The notes under the pieces: model-generated
Seen by the model: the letters and a program-made list of their open reading frames with translations, nothing else
Database searches by the model: none
Told to the model about the DNA's origin: nothing
In this document: piece after piece, positions 11,529 through 23,082 of the stretch
Layout of the letters: every line of letters begins with the position of its first letter
Numbering within the stretch: position 1 is the stretch's first letter
Source: Bathynomus jamesi
Lineage: Eukaryota > Arthropoda > Malacostraca > Isopoda > Cirolanidae
Assembly: GCA_023014485.1 (NCBI GenBank)
Contig: JAJOZX010000481.1
Span: forward strand, 1,154,001 to 1,218,000
Length of the DNA stretch: 64,000 nt
Reading direction: 5' to 3'
Program-made: the position numbers and the translations under genes

Positions 11529-12089
11529 TGAGGTGACGTTGTGTGTGTGTGTGTGGTCAAAGTCACTAAAAGAAAGCTGAATGGTAACGCAAAAGGATAA
11601 ACAGCGGAACGCGGTCTGTTCGTTGCGTTGATTTGGGCTGAATTAACAGAATGTATTTTTATATCGAACTAAATCGTTCGTGCCAAGTTTAATTTGGTGA
11701 TGTTTCTAAAGTGACTAATTTAAGCAGGAAGTTGTCTAATTAATTATTGTAACAGTTAGGGGTAATGTCTGTAGCTTCTAAATTAGTAAAGACTAGTATT
11801 AGGTCGTTTGTAGGTCGCTGGCAGCTATGGTAGGCCCTAAAGATCTAAATCAAAGCACCTGTAAGCAGGCCCTCTCCGAGGTCGAGAGAGACCCAGGCCA
11901 CTTCCAGCTTTTGAATCCCACAGCTAAACCCAATTATTACTTTCACTGCAAAACATTATATTCAAACCTGAACGTTTCGAAATTTGAGGCCCAGGCCAAA
12001 TGGGTCCTCCTAGCCTCCCCTCTGATAGGCCCTGCCTATAAGTACCTTTATTGTCTATTTAATAACCTAATACCCCCCACGTTATTACA
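11529..12089 (+). repeat. 3' LTR of gypsy element 1, longer form
   Basis: Begins TGAGGTGACG right after a purine tract and ends CGTTATTACA before the GGCAT duplication. Compared with the 5' LTR it carries a (GT)n tract near 11539 and an additional 177 bp at 11866-12042. Confidence 0.8.
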
Positions 12090-12094
12090 GGCAT

Positions 12095-12736
12095 CATATC
12101 CTGTATCATATAGATATATAAATACACTATATTTAGAAAAAAACTTAAGTTTCTGCTTACTCAATGATTGGCCAAGAAACATGGTCTCCATGCAGTCATA
12201 GAAATAATAGGTATACTATCTGTCCAATCATCAATAGTTTTCAAAGGAATTAAATAATTTACCGATTACTTAAATATTTATTTTAGGTATTAAAATAGGA
12301 CAATTCAGGAGGTTTTCGTTAGAACAGATCTTTTACTACTACTAACGATTCACATGATTTCATTAGTTGACTTTACATTAGTCAGACTTAGTCAGACGTA
12401 TTTTATTTTATTTTTTTTAAAGCAACCTCGAAATAAAATTAATAGATTAATTCAAACCACCTTGATTAGTTCAATTTACATACAAAACTAAAAAACTTAA
12501 GTCACAAAGGAATACAATTACATGTTAGTACCATCCTACCTGTATAATGTTCCCATTTTAAGACGACTCTTCAATACTTCCCTAATTACCACTTCTAACG
12601 GGGAAAATGTTCTTCCACTAACATCATTAAGGGAAACCAATACCCACAACAAAATGTGGCATAGTTAGTATGGTAACTACTGTTATTTCTATTCTTAAAA
12701 TGTTTAAAATATTTGAAGTCTGTGCTTAAACTAATA

Positions 12737-12775
<39 letters not shown>

Positions 12776-13093
12776 AACAAGCTTGACTTGTCTTGGTTAT
12801 TAAATAAGTACACGAAAAGCAATAAACATCTAGTGTGACTACAAGAATTCAGTACAATCCAGTCAGTTTCAATAACAGTCTGGCGTGAACATAATTCAGT
12901 TTCTGACTCTTTAGTATTATTATTAAATGCATACAAGGAAAGTTGCAAGGGTTAGAAATTCAAGGCTCACGCTCTTAAACTATAATTTGTTGGTGCATTA
13001 TTTACAAAAACAGAGAGAGAAACATTTCATTGCCGTAAGGAGTTACGTAACCTAATTCTAAATACCAAAACAACAGCAGCAGCAACAACAACA

Positions 13094-13127
<34 letters not shown>

Positions 13128-14355
13128 CAACGGTAAACAGGGTCTCATTCAAATTATTGGCTGTAATTTCAGTAAACTGAACAAAAATCCCATTGGCATT
13201 CAATACCCGTCGTAAATGAGCAAGTAATATTTTCTAAACCCTTTTTCATACATTAATTCCACCTTGGACCGAGATCATTTGGGTTTACAAACGTCTTTCT
13301 AGTGACAAATGTTCCTCTGATCCCAAATAAGAGAATATATCACGCGCGTATATGCACATTACATCGTAAAAATAAATTTGAATTATATCACTTAAAAACT
13401 TTGTTTCAGGTATTACCCAAGTACAACACGTCTTGGGTCATGAGAATGCAGAACCATTGAAATACAAGTGTCAGTCAAATGTATTGAAACGATCTTCTTG
13501 AATCATTGAAAAAAAATTTACATCACCTCACAATATTACGGCTCCTGAGTGAAACAAAAACATCGGAACAAAACGAATGGACCAAATAGCGAAATTTACA
13601 AGTTTTTAATGCTTCATATTTAGTTTCGTACTTAACGAATGACTTTGGTTACGACGAAGTTCATATATTTGGCAAACAATGTTGTAACACCGCTTCCCGT
13701 TAATCAGGCGACATTGGGTCGGATCCCACGTAAAGTTATAGTCCCCCTCCGTCACACGACCTTATATATTACGAAGGTTACAAAACCGCAGCATCACATT
13801 TTACTTTTTCAAGTTGTTAGTTAAAGGCCCTATGTTGTTGAATGTATCATTTTAATTAAGTTTAGGTGTATGAACGAAGCCAAAACTGTAGGGTGGTTTG
13901 CTAAACCTCTACGTACATTCTTTCCAGTTACGGAACTAGACAAACTGGAGTCTACAATAAATTAGGGCTGCTTCTTCATGGAAGAAATTTTCGTTTGACA
14001 AATATTCGAGTTTTGACGTAATATAACATTAACAAAAATATTAATTATCCAAATTACAGCGGCGACTAGACTACCTATTTTAGACTATTAAGAAAACGTG
14101 TAGTAATTAATTGAAAAACTAGACTCGTATGGTAAGCTCAAGGCCTATATTACGGGTACCCCATTAACAATATTCAAGATTAAAAATCCAACCAAACATG
14201 ACAAAACTTAACGTAATTTTAACCTCATGGGGACTTAACTTTAACGAGAGTCAGTCAGAAATGTGAAGGATGAGTAATATATCTGGAAAAGTTGAGGGAA
14301 AAAGTTGCAGAATTTAACAGTGTGTTGTCTTCACTAGTAAAGAAACATGTATACG
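12095..14355. other. Gene-free stretch with microsatellites
   Basis: No protein-coding signal is recognised. An (AAAT)n tract lies at about 12734-12776 and an (AAT)n tract at about 13092-13124. A piece resembling the SINE body at 500-560 lies near 13690-13790 (GGGTCGGATCCCACG, then CCTCCGTCACACGACC). The open frame at 12595-12948 on the minus strand is produced by the tetranucleotide repeat. Confidence 0.5.
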
Positions 14356-14358
14356 TGC

Positions 14359-14398
<40 letters not shown>
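14356..14398. repeat. (GT)n microsatellite
   Basis: Uninterrupted GT dinucleotide run. Confidence 0.95.
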
Positions 14399-14401
<3 letters not shown>

Positions 14402-15414
14402 CCACCACTTAACCCCCCACACACGGCAAACTTAGCCCATCCTGAAATGCTGATAATACGATAGGCCTAATATGAGCCTTAGGCCTGAAACTGGGGGCTA
14501 TTATATTTTAGGTAGACCTTAGTATAATAGTCTCCTTCTATAGGATGACGGCTATATTATGCCTACCATATTATCAGTACTGAAGGTTGGGAAGGGTTAA
14601 TTTAATCTTATTAACAAAATTCTACGTAAAATTTTTCTTTACTGTTGAAGGCAAAAACACACTCGTTAAATGCAAAAACTTTTTCTCGACTAATTTTGCA
14701 GATATATTACCCATACCCGACATTTCTCGCCCTCATTGGCGATAAAAGAGCCACGAGATTAAAATTAAATTAAGAGTCCAACCGAACTTAACATTTGAAT
14801 AATAATGGGGTAGGCCTAATGAGACCTTGGACCTACCATATGACGGGTTTTCCAAATAGTTTCAAACGGATAGCCTAATTATCACTCCGAGATAATAAAG
14901 TAACTTTATACTCGCATTATTTTACTTAATGGCAGGCCCCCGTTTGACAAGTTGTATAATTGGAAAAAACCACGTTAAAAGTCGTAATTGGTACGAATTA
15001 ACGGAAGAACAGTATAGATTTAAACGAACTTGAAAACCCAGCTTTCGCTCTTTCGTCCTGGTGCTTTGTTGGTTCCGAGATAATAAATAAGTCTTACGAA
15101 AGGGAGGAGGGGAAGTTGAAATATCTTCGGCTGAAGGTAAATACAATTATTTTGAACTATAAGTTTTCCCCAATTACCTTCATATAACTCAAATGCGAAA
15201 AAAAGGATTCGGGAAAGTTACACGATATGTCACGGTATGAAAATATATAATTTTGGGGGACATTCCGTTGTTCCGAGATTTGCCGCTGTAGTTCTCGAAA
15301 TTGCGAGCGTTAATTTTTTTTAAATGCAATGATTACGTCAGTTTTGAGATTCAGAAACGGAATACAAAGCAGATTAGAGATAACGACCCATCCCTCGAGT
15401 TTTCTGAACATTAC
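14399..15414. other. Stretch without a recognisable gene
   Basis: A+T-rich, no convincing open frame, no repeat structure seen by eye. Confidence 0.45.
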
Positions 15415-16065
15415 ACTACGTTTCAAATTATAAAGTAGATTACATTTTCTCCAATGTTTTCAAGTTTTTCACCGATTTCAATGAAATTTATAGCGAATAA
15501 ATCCCTATATATAGCAGCACTGATGGTATTCATTTCGATAAAATATTTTGATATTTTTCAGTAAAATATGAGAATTATTTTAATTATGTGAAATATTGTG
15601 TTCTAAATTAATGAGCGAGTATTCTATTTACGGATCTAAATGGTGAAAATGGCTGAGGAGGATTTGACCCATCTGAGAAAAGAAAAATAGTCAAGCTACT
15701 TGCTGAATATATAAAACCTACATTTCGACGAGTCCTGCCAAGCTGTTTCGCAATTGCAATAGATTTTATATATTCAGCGACCTTGACTATTTTTCTTCTC
15801 AGTTGGGGTCAAATCATCCTCCTTACCCATTTTCACCATTTAGATCTGTAAATAGAATACTCGCTTAATAATTTAGACCACCATATTTTACACATTTTTC
15901 AATAAAACGATATAATTAATTTAATTATCAGTTTTATTGAAATGAATACCATCAATGCTGCTATATATAATGATTATTTATTTGCTATAAATTTCATTGA
16001 AATCGGTGAAAATTTTTTGAAAACATTGAAGAAAATGTACTCGGCTTAATAATTTGGAACGTTCC
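15415..16065. repeat. Fold-back element (long imperfect palindrome)
   Basis: The left arm (about 15415-15722) is the reverse complement of the right arm (about 15757-16065) with scattered mismatches. Examples are ACGTTTCAAATT against AATTTGGAACGT at the outer ends and GAATATATAAAA around the short unpaired centre near 15740. Arms of about 300 bp and no coding capacity are those of a fold-back or MITE-type transposon. Confidence 0.8.
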
Positions 16066-16284
16066 AAAGAGTTTCGAACCATGGATGACTACTTGTCAAA
16101 ACATGTATCATGTTCGTTAATTAGGTTAACGATTAATCCTATCCTATACCAATAAAAAAAATACTTAAAGTGGAAAAAAAATTTAAAAATGAAAAAAAAA
16201 AAAAAAAGTTGCGCATTGTCCAGAAGTTTCATGGTTGCGTTCTTTTCTAGTTTTAATGATCGAGTAATTGACTCACCAGTAATT

Positions 16285-16560
16285 GGGGCGGCGTAGGCAC
16301 CCCGCAATGTTGATCAATTGTTGCAAGGTGCCAGCCCCCTTCACCCCCGAGGGTAAATGGGGGAGGGGTGGGGGTAATGGAGGAAGGGGTTAGCCCCAAG
16401 TTGCATAAAGGGGGGTGAGGAGGTTTTGGGGGAGAGTAGAGTGACCTTCCCCCCAAAGGGGTAAAACCCAGGCATCGAAGGTGCCCTCGCCGTAGGCGAG
16501 TTTGCGAAGCACAAGCAGTGCCCGTAGGGCAGCGAGCCGAAGGATCTGCTTGTAAATGTT
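16285..16560. repeat. G+C-rich repeat-like block
   Basis: A sharply G/C-rich insert in A+T-rich DNA. It contains GGGGGAGGGGTGGGGG, TTCCCCCCAAAGGGG and short inverted pairs such as CTCGCCGTAGGCGAG. The wording (GTTGCAA, CCCCAAGTTGCA, CCCAAAGGGG) is reminiscent of the Polinton terminal repeat at 36547. I cannot show homology by eye. Confidence 0.3.
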
Positions 16561-19457
16561 AAAAAAGAAAAAAATAAAGAAATAAATGATGATATTCAGA
16601 GTTTATTTTTTAAAGGCTCCCCTTGAAACGCGTAACGTAAATAACCTACTATCACCAGCAAGGAACCATACAAGATTCGAAACCAAACTCTGAAGCCCCT
16701 ATATAAAAGGCTTCATATTCAATCCCGTTTACAAAACTCTCCTTTACGATCCGCGTTACGTCAATTTTAACTCGTTGAATCTTTACGCAAGCTTTAGATT
16801 TAAAAAATTAACGACTGCAAATTTTGACAACTATAGCAGCAGCCCTCAAAATAAAACTACGACCGTAAGAGTTTGGCACCCCCCCCACCCGAAACACACT
16901 TCAACTATATACAAAGCTTTAATTACTTTCGCAAAAACTTAATTCACACTATCTTCAAATAAAAAAATATATATATAAAAAATATTTTCTATATTCGAAA
17001 TAAAACTTGTACGTACTTCTATTATCAGTAAAAAAAATTCTCTTTTCTCATAAGAAACTTACTTGAATAAAATACTTTAAAATATAAAAAATCCCATATA
17101 AATCTTATACTTCCTCTGGGTGTTACGAAGAAAGTCTACAAATTATGAGTGAAATACGACTCGCACTATTGCTTTAGTCTTTCAAATAAACTAACCACCA
17201 CAACAAAAAAACAATTTTATTCTCAAAGCTAAAATTATTCCTCGAGTGATTAAGTTACTGTAATTATCGTAATCACTCGTAAAATTAGGTTTGATTTAAA
17301 AAAAATAAAAAATTTTAAATGAAATATTTCCAGAACTGAAAACGGCGAAACGCATTACCAACATTGGACGGGTAACTTAGGAAGGTTACATTTTCACATC
17401 TATGACGACATTTCGCCTTTTAAAAGGAGGGAGTTGGGAAGGAGAAAAAAAAAAAAAAAAGCACATTGATCCTTAAAGAGAGAAACTTTCCATTAATAGC
17501 CCTTCGCATTTGGATTAATTTTTTACGGAAACTATTTGTACTGGGGGGACCAAATCGTATGGCAGGAGCGAGAGAAAAGAAGAAGGGTGGCGACCCCGTC
17601 GTGGCCCCGCCTCAGGAGGCGCTGAGTGGACTTCGTGGGAGCAGCGCACCCTTGAGGCAGAAGCGCTTTAAGGTAAATTTAAGGTAAGGTAACTGGTTGC
17701 CACTAACCAACCATCAAGCGAGATGATGATATAAACTGAATTTTAAAAATGGCTTCACCCGTAAGTATAATTTGTACCCTCGGAGAAAAAAGGGGGAGGG
17801 GGGCTTCTTTACTGCGTACAATAACGTCGTCTCGCTACCAAAGCATATGGCAACTTAGTCCTACTAACAACTCGATTAGATAAGGAATGCGCCGAGTTAA
17901 AAGTTAATGAAATTACTACTTAAATAGGAGTACTAATACTAGATCTCAAACAAGTGCACAGTGGAAAAGTTAAAACGAAGAAACAAACTCTTAATGCTAA
18001 CCTGTAAGGTAGTTTTATAACGACTGACAAACGAGTCCCTCCAACCAATCCCAATATTTCTAGGCGAAACCTTGGCACTTTCCTACCAACATACTGTTGA
18101 CGGAGACTGAGACAATTTGGTTCATAAGTTTTACGTAGAAATTTACGCCATCCGCGGGATTTGATCCCGACAAAATGAAAATACACTGTTGATTTGGAAT
18201 AATGATACACACCACAACAGCCTGATGGTAGCAACAAATGAATGACAGTAGTGGTCAAGAATTAAACTACTCGTACTTACAACTTACAACTACTATTAAC
18301 TACACTATGTTTGAGAGGGGTAGTGACTAAATCACTTCTCTCCAGGAACATTCCGTACAACTCTATTACTATTATTTAATAAGTTTCTTAACGTACATCC
18401 ATTTAAAAGTATTACATAAATAAAAAGAAAAGAATGCTTTACCGTAACGAGTAAAGCAATCTCAAATGACATTTTTACTTCTTCCCAATGTTACACTACT
18501 TTAACTAAAACTTATAATAAAACCATCCCACTAATTTGAAGGAATGATATATTAAATGGTGGTTTAACAAGAAACCAAATCCTTACCTACACTTTGTACA
18601 CTTTAAATCTCTTACAAAACTAGCTATCTAAAGAATGACTGTCATATCACAGGGCATGCAAGGTTGGTATGGCTCGTGTGGTTGGTACGAATTTCGCTAC
18701 TAGAAAACCTAATTTATTAATCAATACCACAGGATCACATAAAAAATTACTTGCCCAATTTTCGGAAAAAATCTGTAAATATTACATATAATGCCGACAA
18801 CCGGTAAACCAAAAACCTAAACAAAGCAATCCTTTCCTAAATACAATCCAAAATATCAATATCGGTCTCATTAACGAAGTACTGAATTTGCAGTCTTTTG
18901 TTCAGCAAATCAACGAAATATATTAATTTAATAATTAATAATACTCTTAATAATAATAATTAGTTAAAATGAAATGACTTCGTAAAAAAAAATAATATAA
19001 CACCCTTTCGCCTGCATGCCTGCTGAGTACATATACTTATCCTGTTATCTTATTGCTTCACTGATGAATAAAGCATTCATTTTAGGGACCGGTCCTTACA
19101 TCCTACGCTAAATGAAAATTTCTGCTATAGAAAATGTCTAATTTGCGTGACGTGTCCGGTAGAACCGAGATTTAAATTATCCTGCGAGTAATCAACCCTT
19201 TAATGCCGATCGCTACCTTATGGAAACATCAGCTTGCCAATCGATTTTGAGCCTTATTATCTGAACATTACAGGTTATTTTGGCTTAAATAGGAAATTTA
19301 AAAAAAAAAAAATTTCATAATTCAGGCATGAAAGGGTTAATCTAATTTGTATCTTCTGGCTGATTAATGTCTTGTTATTATAATGTAATAACTTCATAAT
19401 GCCCCTAAATTATGAACAAATTCCTAACATCTTTCTGGTACAATTCTACCTTGCTTA
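16561..19457. other. Gene-free stretch downstream of GUK1
   Basis: A+T-rich, with poly-A runs near 17445-17460. The minus-strand frame at 17920-18258 has no recognised motif, although CGGGATCAAATCCCG inside it (reverse strand, about 18158-18172) resembles a decayed tRNA box B. Confidence 0.45.
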
Positions 19458-19463
19458 TTTATT
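19458..19463 (-). promoter_or_regulatory. Candidate polyadenylation signal of GUK1
   Basis: AATAAA on the minus strand, about 180 nt downstream of the GUK1 stop codon at 19639-19641. It is the first such hexamer noticed below the stop. Confidence 0.4.
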
Positions 19464-19638
19464 AACTTCGAGTGATAATCTCAAGAGTTTTACACAAACT
19501 GCTTACGTGATATAAGTATTGGTCCACACACAACCTTTTAAGACAAATCAGGAATACAGACAATATATTTTGGAATTCAAACGAAGAGTTTTAAATGGAA
19601 TATAAAGTAAAATCTAATTCATCTCCACTGGAAAGTGA

Positions 19639-19845
19639 TTAACTGTTACGCAGAAGTTCCTCGATATCCTTGGCTAAGAACTCTTTCAATTCCTCGTAGG
19701 CTCTTTCGACATCGTCATTAGTTACTATCAAGTCGAAATTTCCTTCCGCTTCGCCGAACTCCATTTCCTTCCTAGCGATGGAAAGTCGCTTAGCGAGACT
19801 TTCTTCCGTTTCTGTTCCGCGAGCCCTCAGTCTTTCTTCCAAACT
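19639..19845 (-). CDS. GUK1: GUK1 exon 4 (C-terminal, with stop)
   Basis: 68 codons plus TAA, starting after the acceptor TTTTCATTTAG (minus strand). It encodes SLEERLRARGTETEESLAK through VTNDDVERAYEELKEF to the end. ERLRARGTETEES is the lid/catalytic arginine region and NDD the adenine-side loop of the family. Confidence 0.9.
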   Translation of the reverse strand, partial: SLEERLRARGTETEESLAKRLSIARKEMEFGEAEGNFDLIVTNDDVERAYEELKEFLAKDIEELLRNS

Positions 19846-19944
19846 CTAAATGAAAATGGAGAGAAGAAAAGTTTTATTCTAATTAGGAGTGTGAAGGATT
19901 CACATTGTAAAAATAATGACCATCGACAGACAAAGGACCTGCCC

Positions 19945-20015
19945 GTGTAAGCTTAGTGGTAAAACGTCAGGATGTTAACCTTGAGGTCCCAGTTCGAATC
20001 TCGGCTTGGTATTGA
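19945..20015 (+). repeat. tRNA-derived SINE head
   Basis: Box A-like TGTAAGCTTAGTGGTA (19946-19961) and box B-like AGTTCGAATCTCGG (19991-20004) at tRNA spacing, inside GUK1 intron 3. It is directly followed by LINE sequence, so it may be a SINE/LINE junction. Confidence 0.45.
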
Positions 20016-20019
20016 GATT

Positions 20020-20520
20020 ACAGCGATTAAGGAGGCTCTTTCGGTCTTCCTTGATAGGGTTGTAGCTGATATAAGGTTTAAAATGAATGGTGAAGTAATT
20101 GAGGAAGTACAAGAGTTTAAGTATTTGGGTCAAACTATTACCAGCTCCTTGAGTGATGACTCGGATATAAGAAAACAATCTCGAAGCCTGTGTGCTAAAG
20201 CGAATATGACCATAAGGAACTTTCGTTTCTGTACAAGTGAAGCTAAAGACACACACTTTCGTACTTTCTGCAGTAATATATACGGTCAGCAACTCTGGGT
20301 GAATTATAAAAAAGGTTCTGGCAGAACCCTAAATTTGCTGTACAACGGGTCTTTTAGAATCTTACATAAATTACCCCCGAGATGCTCAGCTTCGCAAATG
20401 TTTGCTACCCGCAATGTTCCGAGCTTCCCGGAGGTAACAAGACGTGCTCAACACAGTCTAATTCAAAGAATTAAAAAAATCAACCAACCCGATCATCCAA
20501 GCTATCCATGAGTCCTGCCA
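20020..20520 (+). pseudogene. Non-LTR retrotransposon (LINE) 3' ORF fragment
   Basis: Encodes the region after the reverse-transcriptase palm of a LINE: EVQEFKYLGQTITSSL, then KANMTIRNFRFC, then LLYNGSFRILHKLPPRCS and a Cys/His-like tail ending at 20511. The order (FKYLG, thumb helices, LPPRCS, MF) matches the C-terminal half of RTE/jockey-like ORF2. The palm itself is absent, so this is a 5'-truncated copy, as is usual for LINEs. Confidence 0.65.
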
Positions 20521-20830
20521 TTTATCCTCTAAGCTATGGACTTCTTGGTACGAAAACGTCTGTCTATGGCTCCACTTAACTTCGACAGTGCAGTATTATT
20601 TCTAATCAATTGTATATATTTTTATCCTTAGTGTATGAACTGTCATTGTATTAATAATATTTGTCATATGGACTATAGTCTGCCAATAAACCTTTTCATT
20701 TTCATTTTTTATTCATTATCCGAAAAGTCGATACCCAATGAAAAATACATTTACTTATGGAACCATATAAATGTTAAAAATATTCCCCAATTCAGTTCAA
20801 AGTACATTCATGTAATTATTTAATTAATAC

Positions 20831-20950
20831 AGTAGTAGTAGTAGTAGTAGTAGTAATTTGGATCCCTCGAAAAGCTGTAGGTACCCTCCGTCGTATGACC
20901 TTAGATGTTGAACAACCTCAATCATTATTATTATTATTATTATTGACGGA
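20831..20950. repeat. (AGT)n and (TTA)n microsatellites with SINE scrap
   Basis: An AGT run lies at about 20831-20853 and a TTA run at about 20927-20944. Between them, GGATCCCTCG and CCCTCCGTCGTATGACC (20860-20900) recall the SINE body near 520-560 and 13720-13770. Confidence 0.6.
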
Positions 20951-21041
20951 TACACCGATCGATCTACTAATTAGTGCCAATATCAATCGAATCATCGATA
21001 TCGAAATATAAGGTAAATAAAGAGCCAGAATAGTACCGCAC

Positions 21042-21193
21042 CTCTATCGACGGAGGTTTCACAAATATAAAATGTGGGTTCAGGTCTGTGTTCTTCACCT
21101 GCTTCACGCCTTCCATTTCGATGTCCAAAATGCAGATTCTGTTTGCGTTCATCACTTCCTCAACAGCCTTACGACTTGTTCCGTATAAATTTC
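21042..21193 (-). CDS. GUK1: GUK1 exon 3
   Basis: 152 nt between the acceptor TTTTTCAG and the donor GAG|GTGCGG. It encodes [18 protein letters not shown], then [18 protein letters not shown], then the [10 protein letters not shown] strand. It enters in phase 1 and leaves in phase 0, exactly joining exons 2 and 4. Confidence 0.9.
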
Positions 21194-21561
21194 CTGAAAA
21201 AGTCAATAATATATACCTTGGTAAAATAAGTTTTGCTTCTGAACCAGGAATTCTTAACGAAGTGCAACATTCCAATGGTTGCCGAACCATCGTATCCGCG
21301 GGATTTGACACCCTCTGACTTTTCCATTCCCCAAGCTGAAAAACACACGAGGAAAAAGATTTCAGGTAGTAGCAGAGATCGAACAAAATGCGACATGAAA
21401 ATTGAAGAACATTCCGAAAGAAGAAGAATAACAGGTGCTTCAATAAATGGCTGGACCGCTGGAATCATTGTTTACAACCAGGAGGAGACAAATTTGATTA
21501 GGTACAGGACATTTAGTTTTTGCAATAAATACATCTGTCACCGAGCTTTTTGATCAGCCCT

Positions 21562-21574
21562 CGTGTGTGTGTGT

Positions 21575-21633
<59 letters not shown>
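21562..21633. repeat. (GT)n microsatellite
   Basis: Nearly pure GT run of about 70 bp inside GUK1 intron 2. Confidence 0.95.
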
Positions 21634-21636
<3 letters not shown>

Positions 21637-21739
21637 GAACCACAGGGAAAAGAAAACAGTCTGAGCGCTTTCGTGATATATTCACATCTTCAGGGACAAG
21701 AAAGAAATAGAGAATTTACAAAGTAAATGAGTTAAATAC

Positions 21740-22126
21740 ACAAGCAAAAAAATTCCCCAATAGATAACTTAATCTAAAGGCTACTAAATTATCGAATACA
21801 TAAAAACTATATAAAGGAAATTATACAATTAACATCTACACAAAAAATTATAACAGTTATTAGAAATAGTATTTAATTAAAACAGGCAATTAAGTGGCAA
21901 GAATACAGTAATCTCAGGAAACAAAAGAGAGCGCAATCGCCAGCACGTGCTACTTCCAGAATATTCCGTTACCTATTGGGGAAGCGAAAAATTCCCCAAT
22001 AGGCAACTCAATCTAAAAACAATCTAAAATTCCCCAATAGATAACTTGCTCTAAAGTCTACTAAACTATCGAGTACATAAAGACAATAAAAAAGAAATAA
22101 TTAAAATTATTAAGGAAGATTCTGCC
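21740..22126 (+). repeat. Duplicated A+T-rich segment before the Penelope-like fragment
   Basis: ATTCCCCAATAGATAACTT followed by TCTAAAG-CTACTAAA-TATCGA occurs at about 21750-21800 and again at about 22029-22080, with a third shorter piece at 21990. It is a diverged direct repeat lying directly upstream of the Penelope-like ORF piece and may be part of that element. Confidence 0.5.
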
Positions 22127-22360
22127 AAATTACGTTCCGTGGTTTAGATACGCAGATGATGTTCTTTGTCTTTGGCCAGAAACTTTAAATCTCAATGAAT
22201 TCTTACCCAAGCTTAATAATTTAACTCCCTCTATCAATTTTACAGTTGAAATAGAAAGACTCATCGATCCCATTTTCAGACGTTTTAATACATAGGTCCA
22301 GAAAAAAAGTTTAGGTACAATATTTACAGAAAATCCACTAAATGGTTCCTATATAAGGGT
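22127..22360 (+). pseudogene. Penelope-like element reverse-transcriptase fragment
   Basis: The short frame WFRYADDVLCLWPETLNLNE carries a YADD catalytic box with the flanking pattern of Penelope-like RTs, and SINFTVEIE follows. After a frame change comes YNIYRKSTKWFLY, the next conserved PLE block. Only about 75 codons survive. Confidence 0.6.
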
Positions 22361-22695
22361 GTCCCGAAAGTCTTGTTACACCGATGTACAATCTCGGAAT
22401 ATTAAATGATGTTTGGTTCCAAAAGGATGGAGCACCTCCCCACTATTCCTTGAGAGTTTGTGAATATTTAAATGAGGGGTTTCCTGATCGATGGATTGGG
22501 AGAGGGTCTGCAACATTAAAATGGCCTCCGAGAAGCCCAAATCTCTCGAGTTGTGACAATGCCTTATGGGGATTTATAAAGGAAAAGGTTTCTCAAAAAC
22601 GTTATGATTCCAATGACGGACTAAAGGAAGCCGTAAAGGATGCTTTTAAACTTGTAACACCTAAAATGCTGAGGAGCAAACCGACCCGTAACTAG
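22361..22695 (+). pseudogene. Mariner-type transposase, terminal fragment
   Basis: Starts at a terminus-like GGGTGTCCCGAAAGTC (about 22356), then jumps directly to the C-terminal catalytic half of an IS630/Tc1/mariner-type transposase: FQKDGAPPHYSLRVCEYL, then WPPRSPNLSSCDNALWGF. The spacing between end and catalytic domain is far too short, so this is an internally deleted copy. It is related to, but different from, the copies at 27484 and 36325. Confidence 0.65.
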
Positions 22696-23082
22696 CTAAT
22701 TTTGCGCCCGAGGCAAGATCATAAAATTGTGCCCCCTATTCCTATCATCGATATATTGTCGCACAATAGTCTTTTTTGTAGGGATTTCCATTGATTAGTT
22801 GAATTTTCATGTTCTACAATACGGTTTAAATTTTTCCAGTCATTAAATCCTGTTTTCTGATTTGCAATATTCGGTTTGGAAAAGCGCTGATCGAATGATA
22901 TGCATGGAAAACGGAAAAAGTACTGAAAAGTACTGAAAATTTATAGAAATGCGCCCTTTCCCTAATGGCATGGCGTGCTTGAGATAGTAGATACATATTT
23001 TATATAGTTTTTTTGCACCCCTCAGCTTTGCGCACCCGAGGCAAGTGCCTCACTCGCCTCACCCTTGTTACGGCACTGTCTA
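22690..23082. mobile_element. Possible hAT-like non-autonomous element
   Basis: The ends look like imperfect inverted repeats with the interior wording GCGCCCGAGGCAAG (22710) and GCGCACCCGAGGCAAG (23029). The right end read on the minus strand is CAGTGCCGTAACAAGGGTG, of the form seen at hAT termini. The interior has no coding capacity. No target duplication was confirmed. Confidence 0.35.

Larger units (their letters stand above)
1613..12089 (+). mobile_element. Ty3/gypsy LTR retrotransposon 1 (outer, broken)
   Basis: Two related LTRs (1613-2030 and 11529-12089) begin TGAGGTGACG and end CGTTATTACA, and are flanked by the 5-bp direct repeat GGCAT (1608-1612 and 12090-12094). A purine-rich tract (TTGGGGAGGAG) lies directly before the 3' LTR. 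Between the LTRs are remnants of reverse transcriptase, RNase H and integrase in Ty3/gypsy order; gag is not detectable. The element is interrupted by a second gypsy retrotransposon (4858-10570) and by a hAT-like fragment (about 10684-11480), so it is the oldest layer of this nest. In-frame stops and frameshifts show it is dead. Confidence 0.85.
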
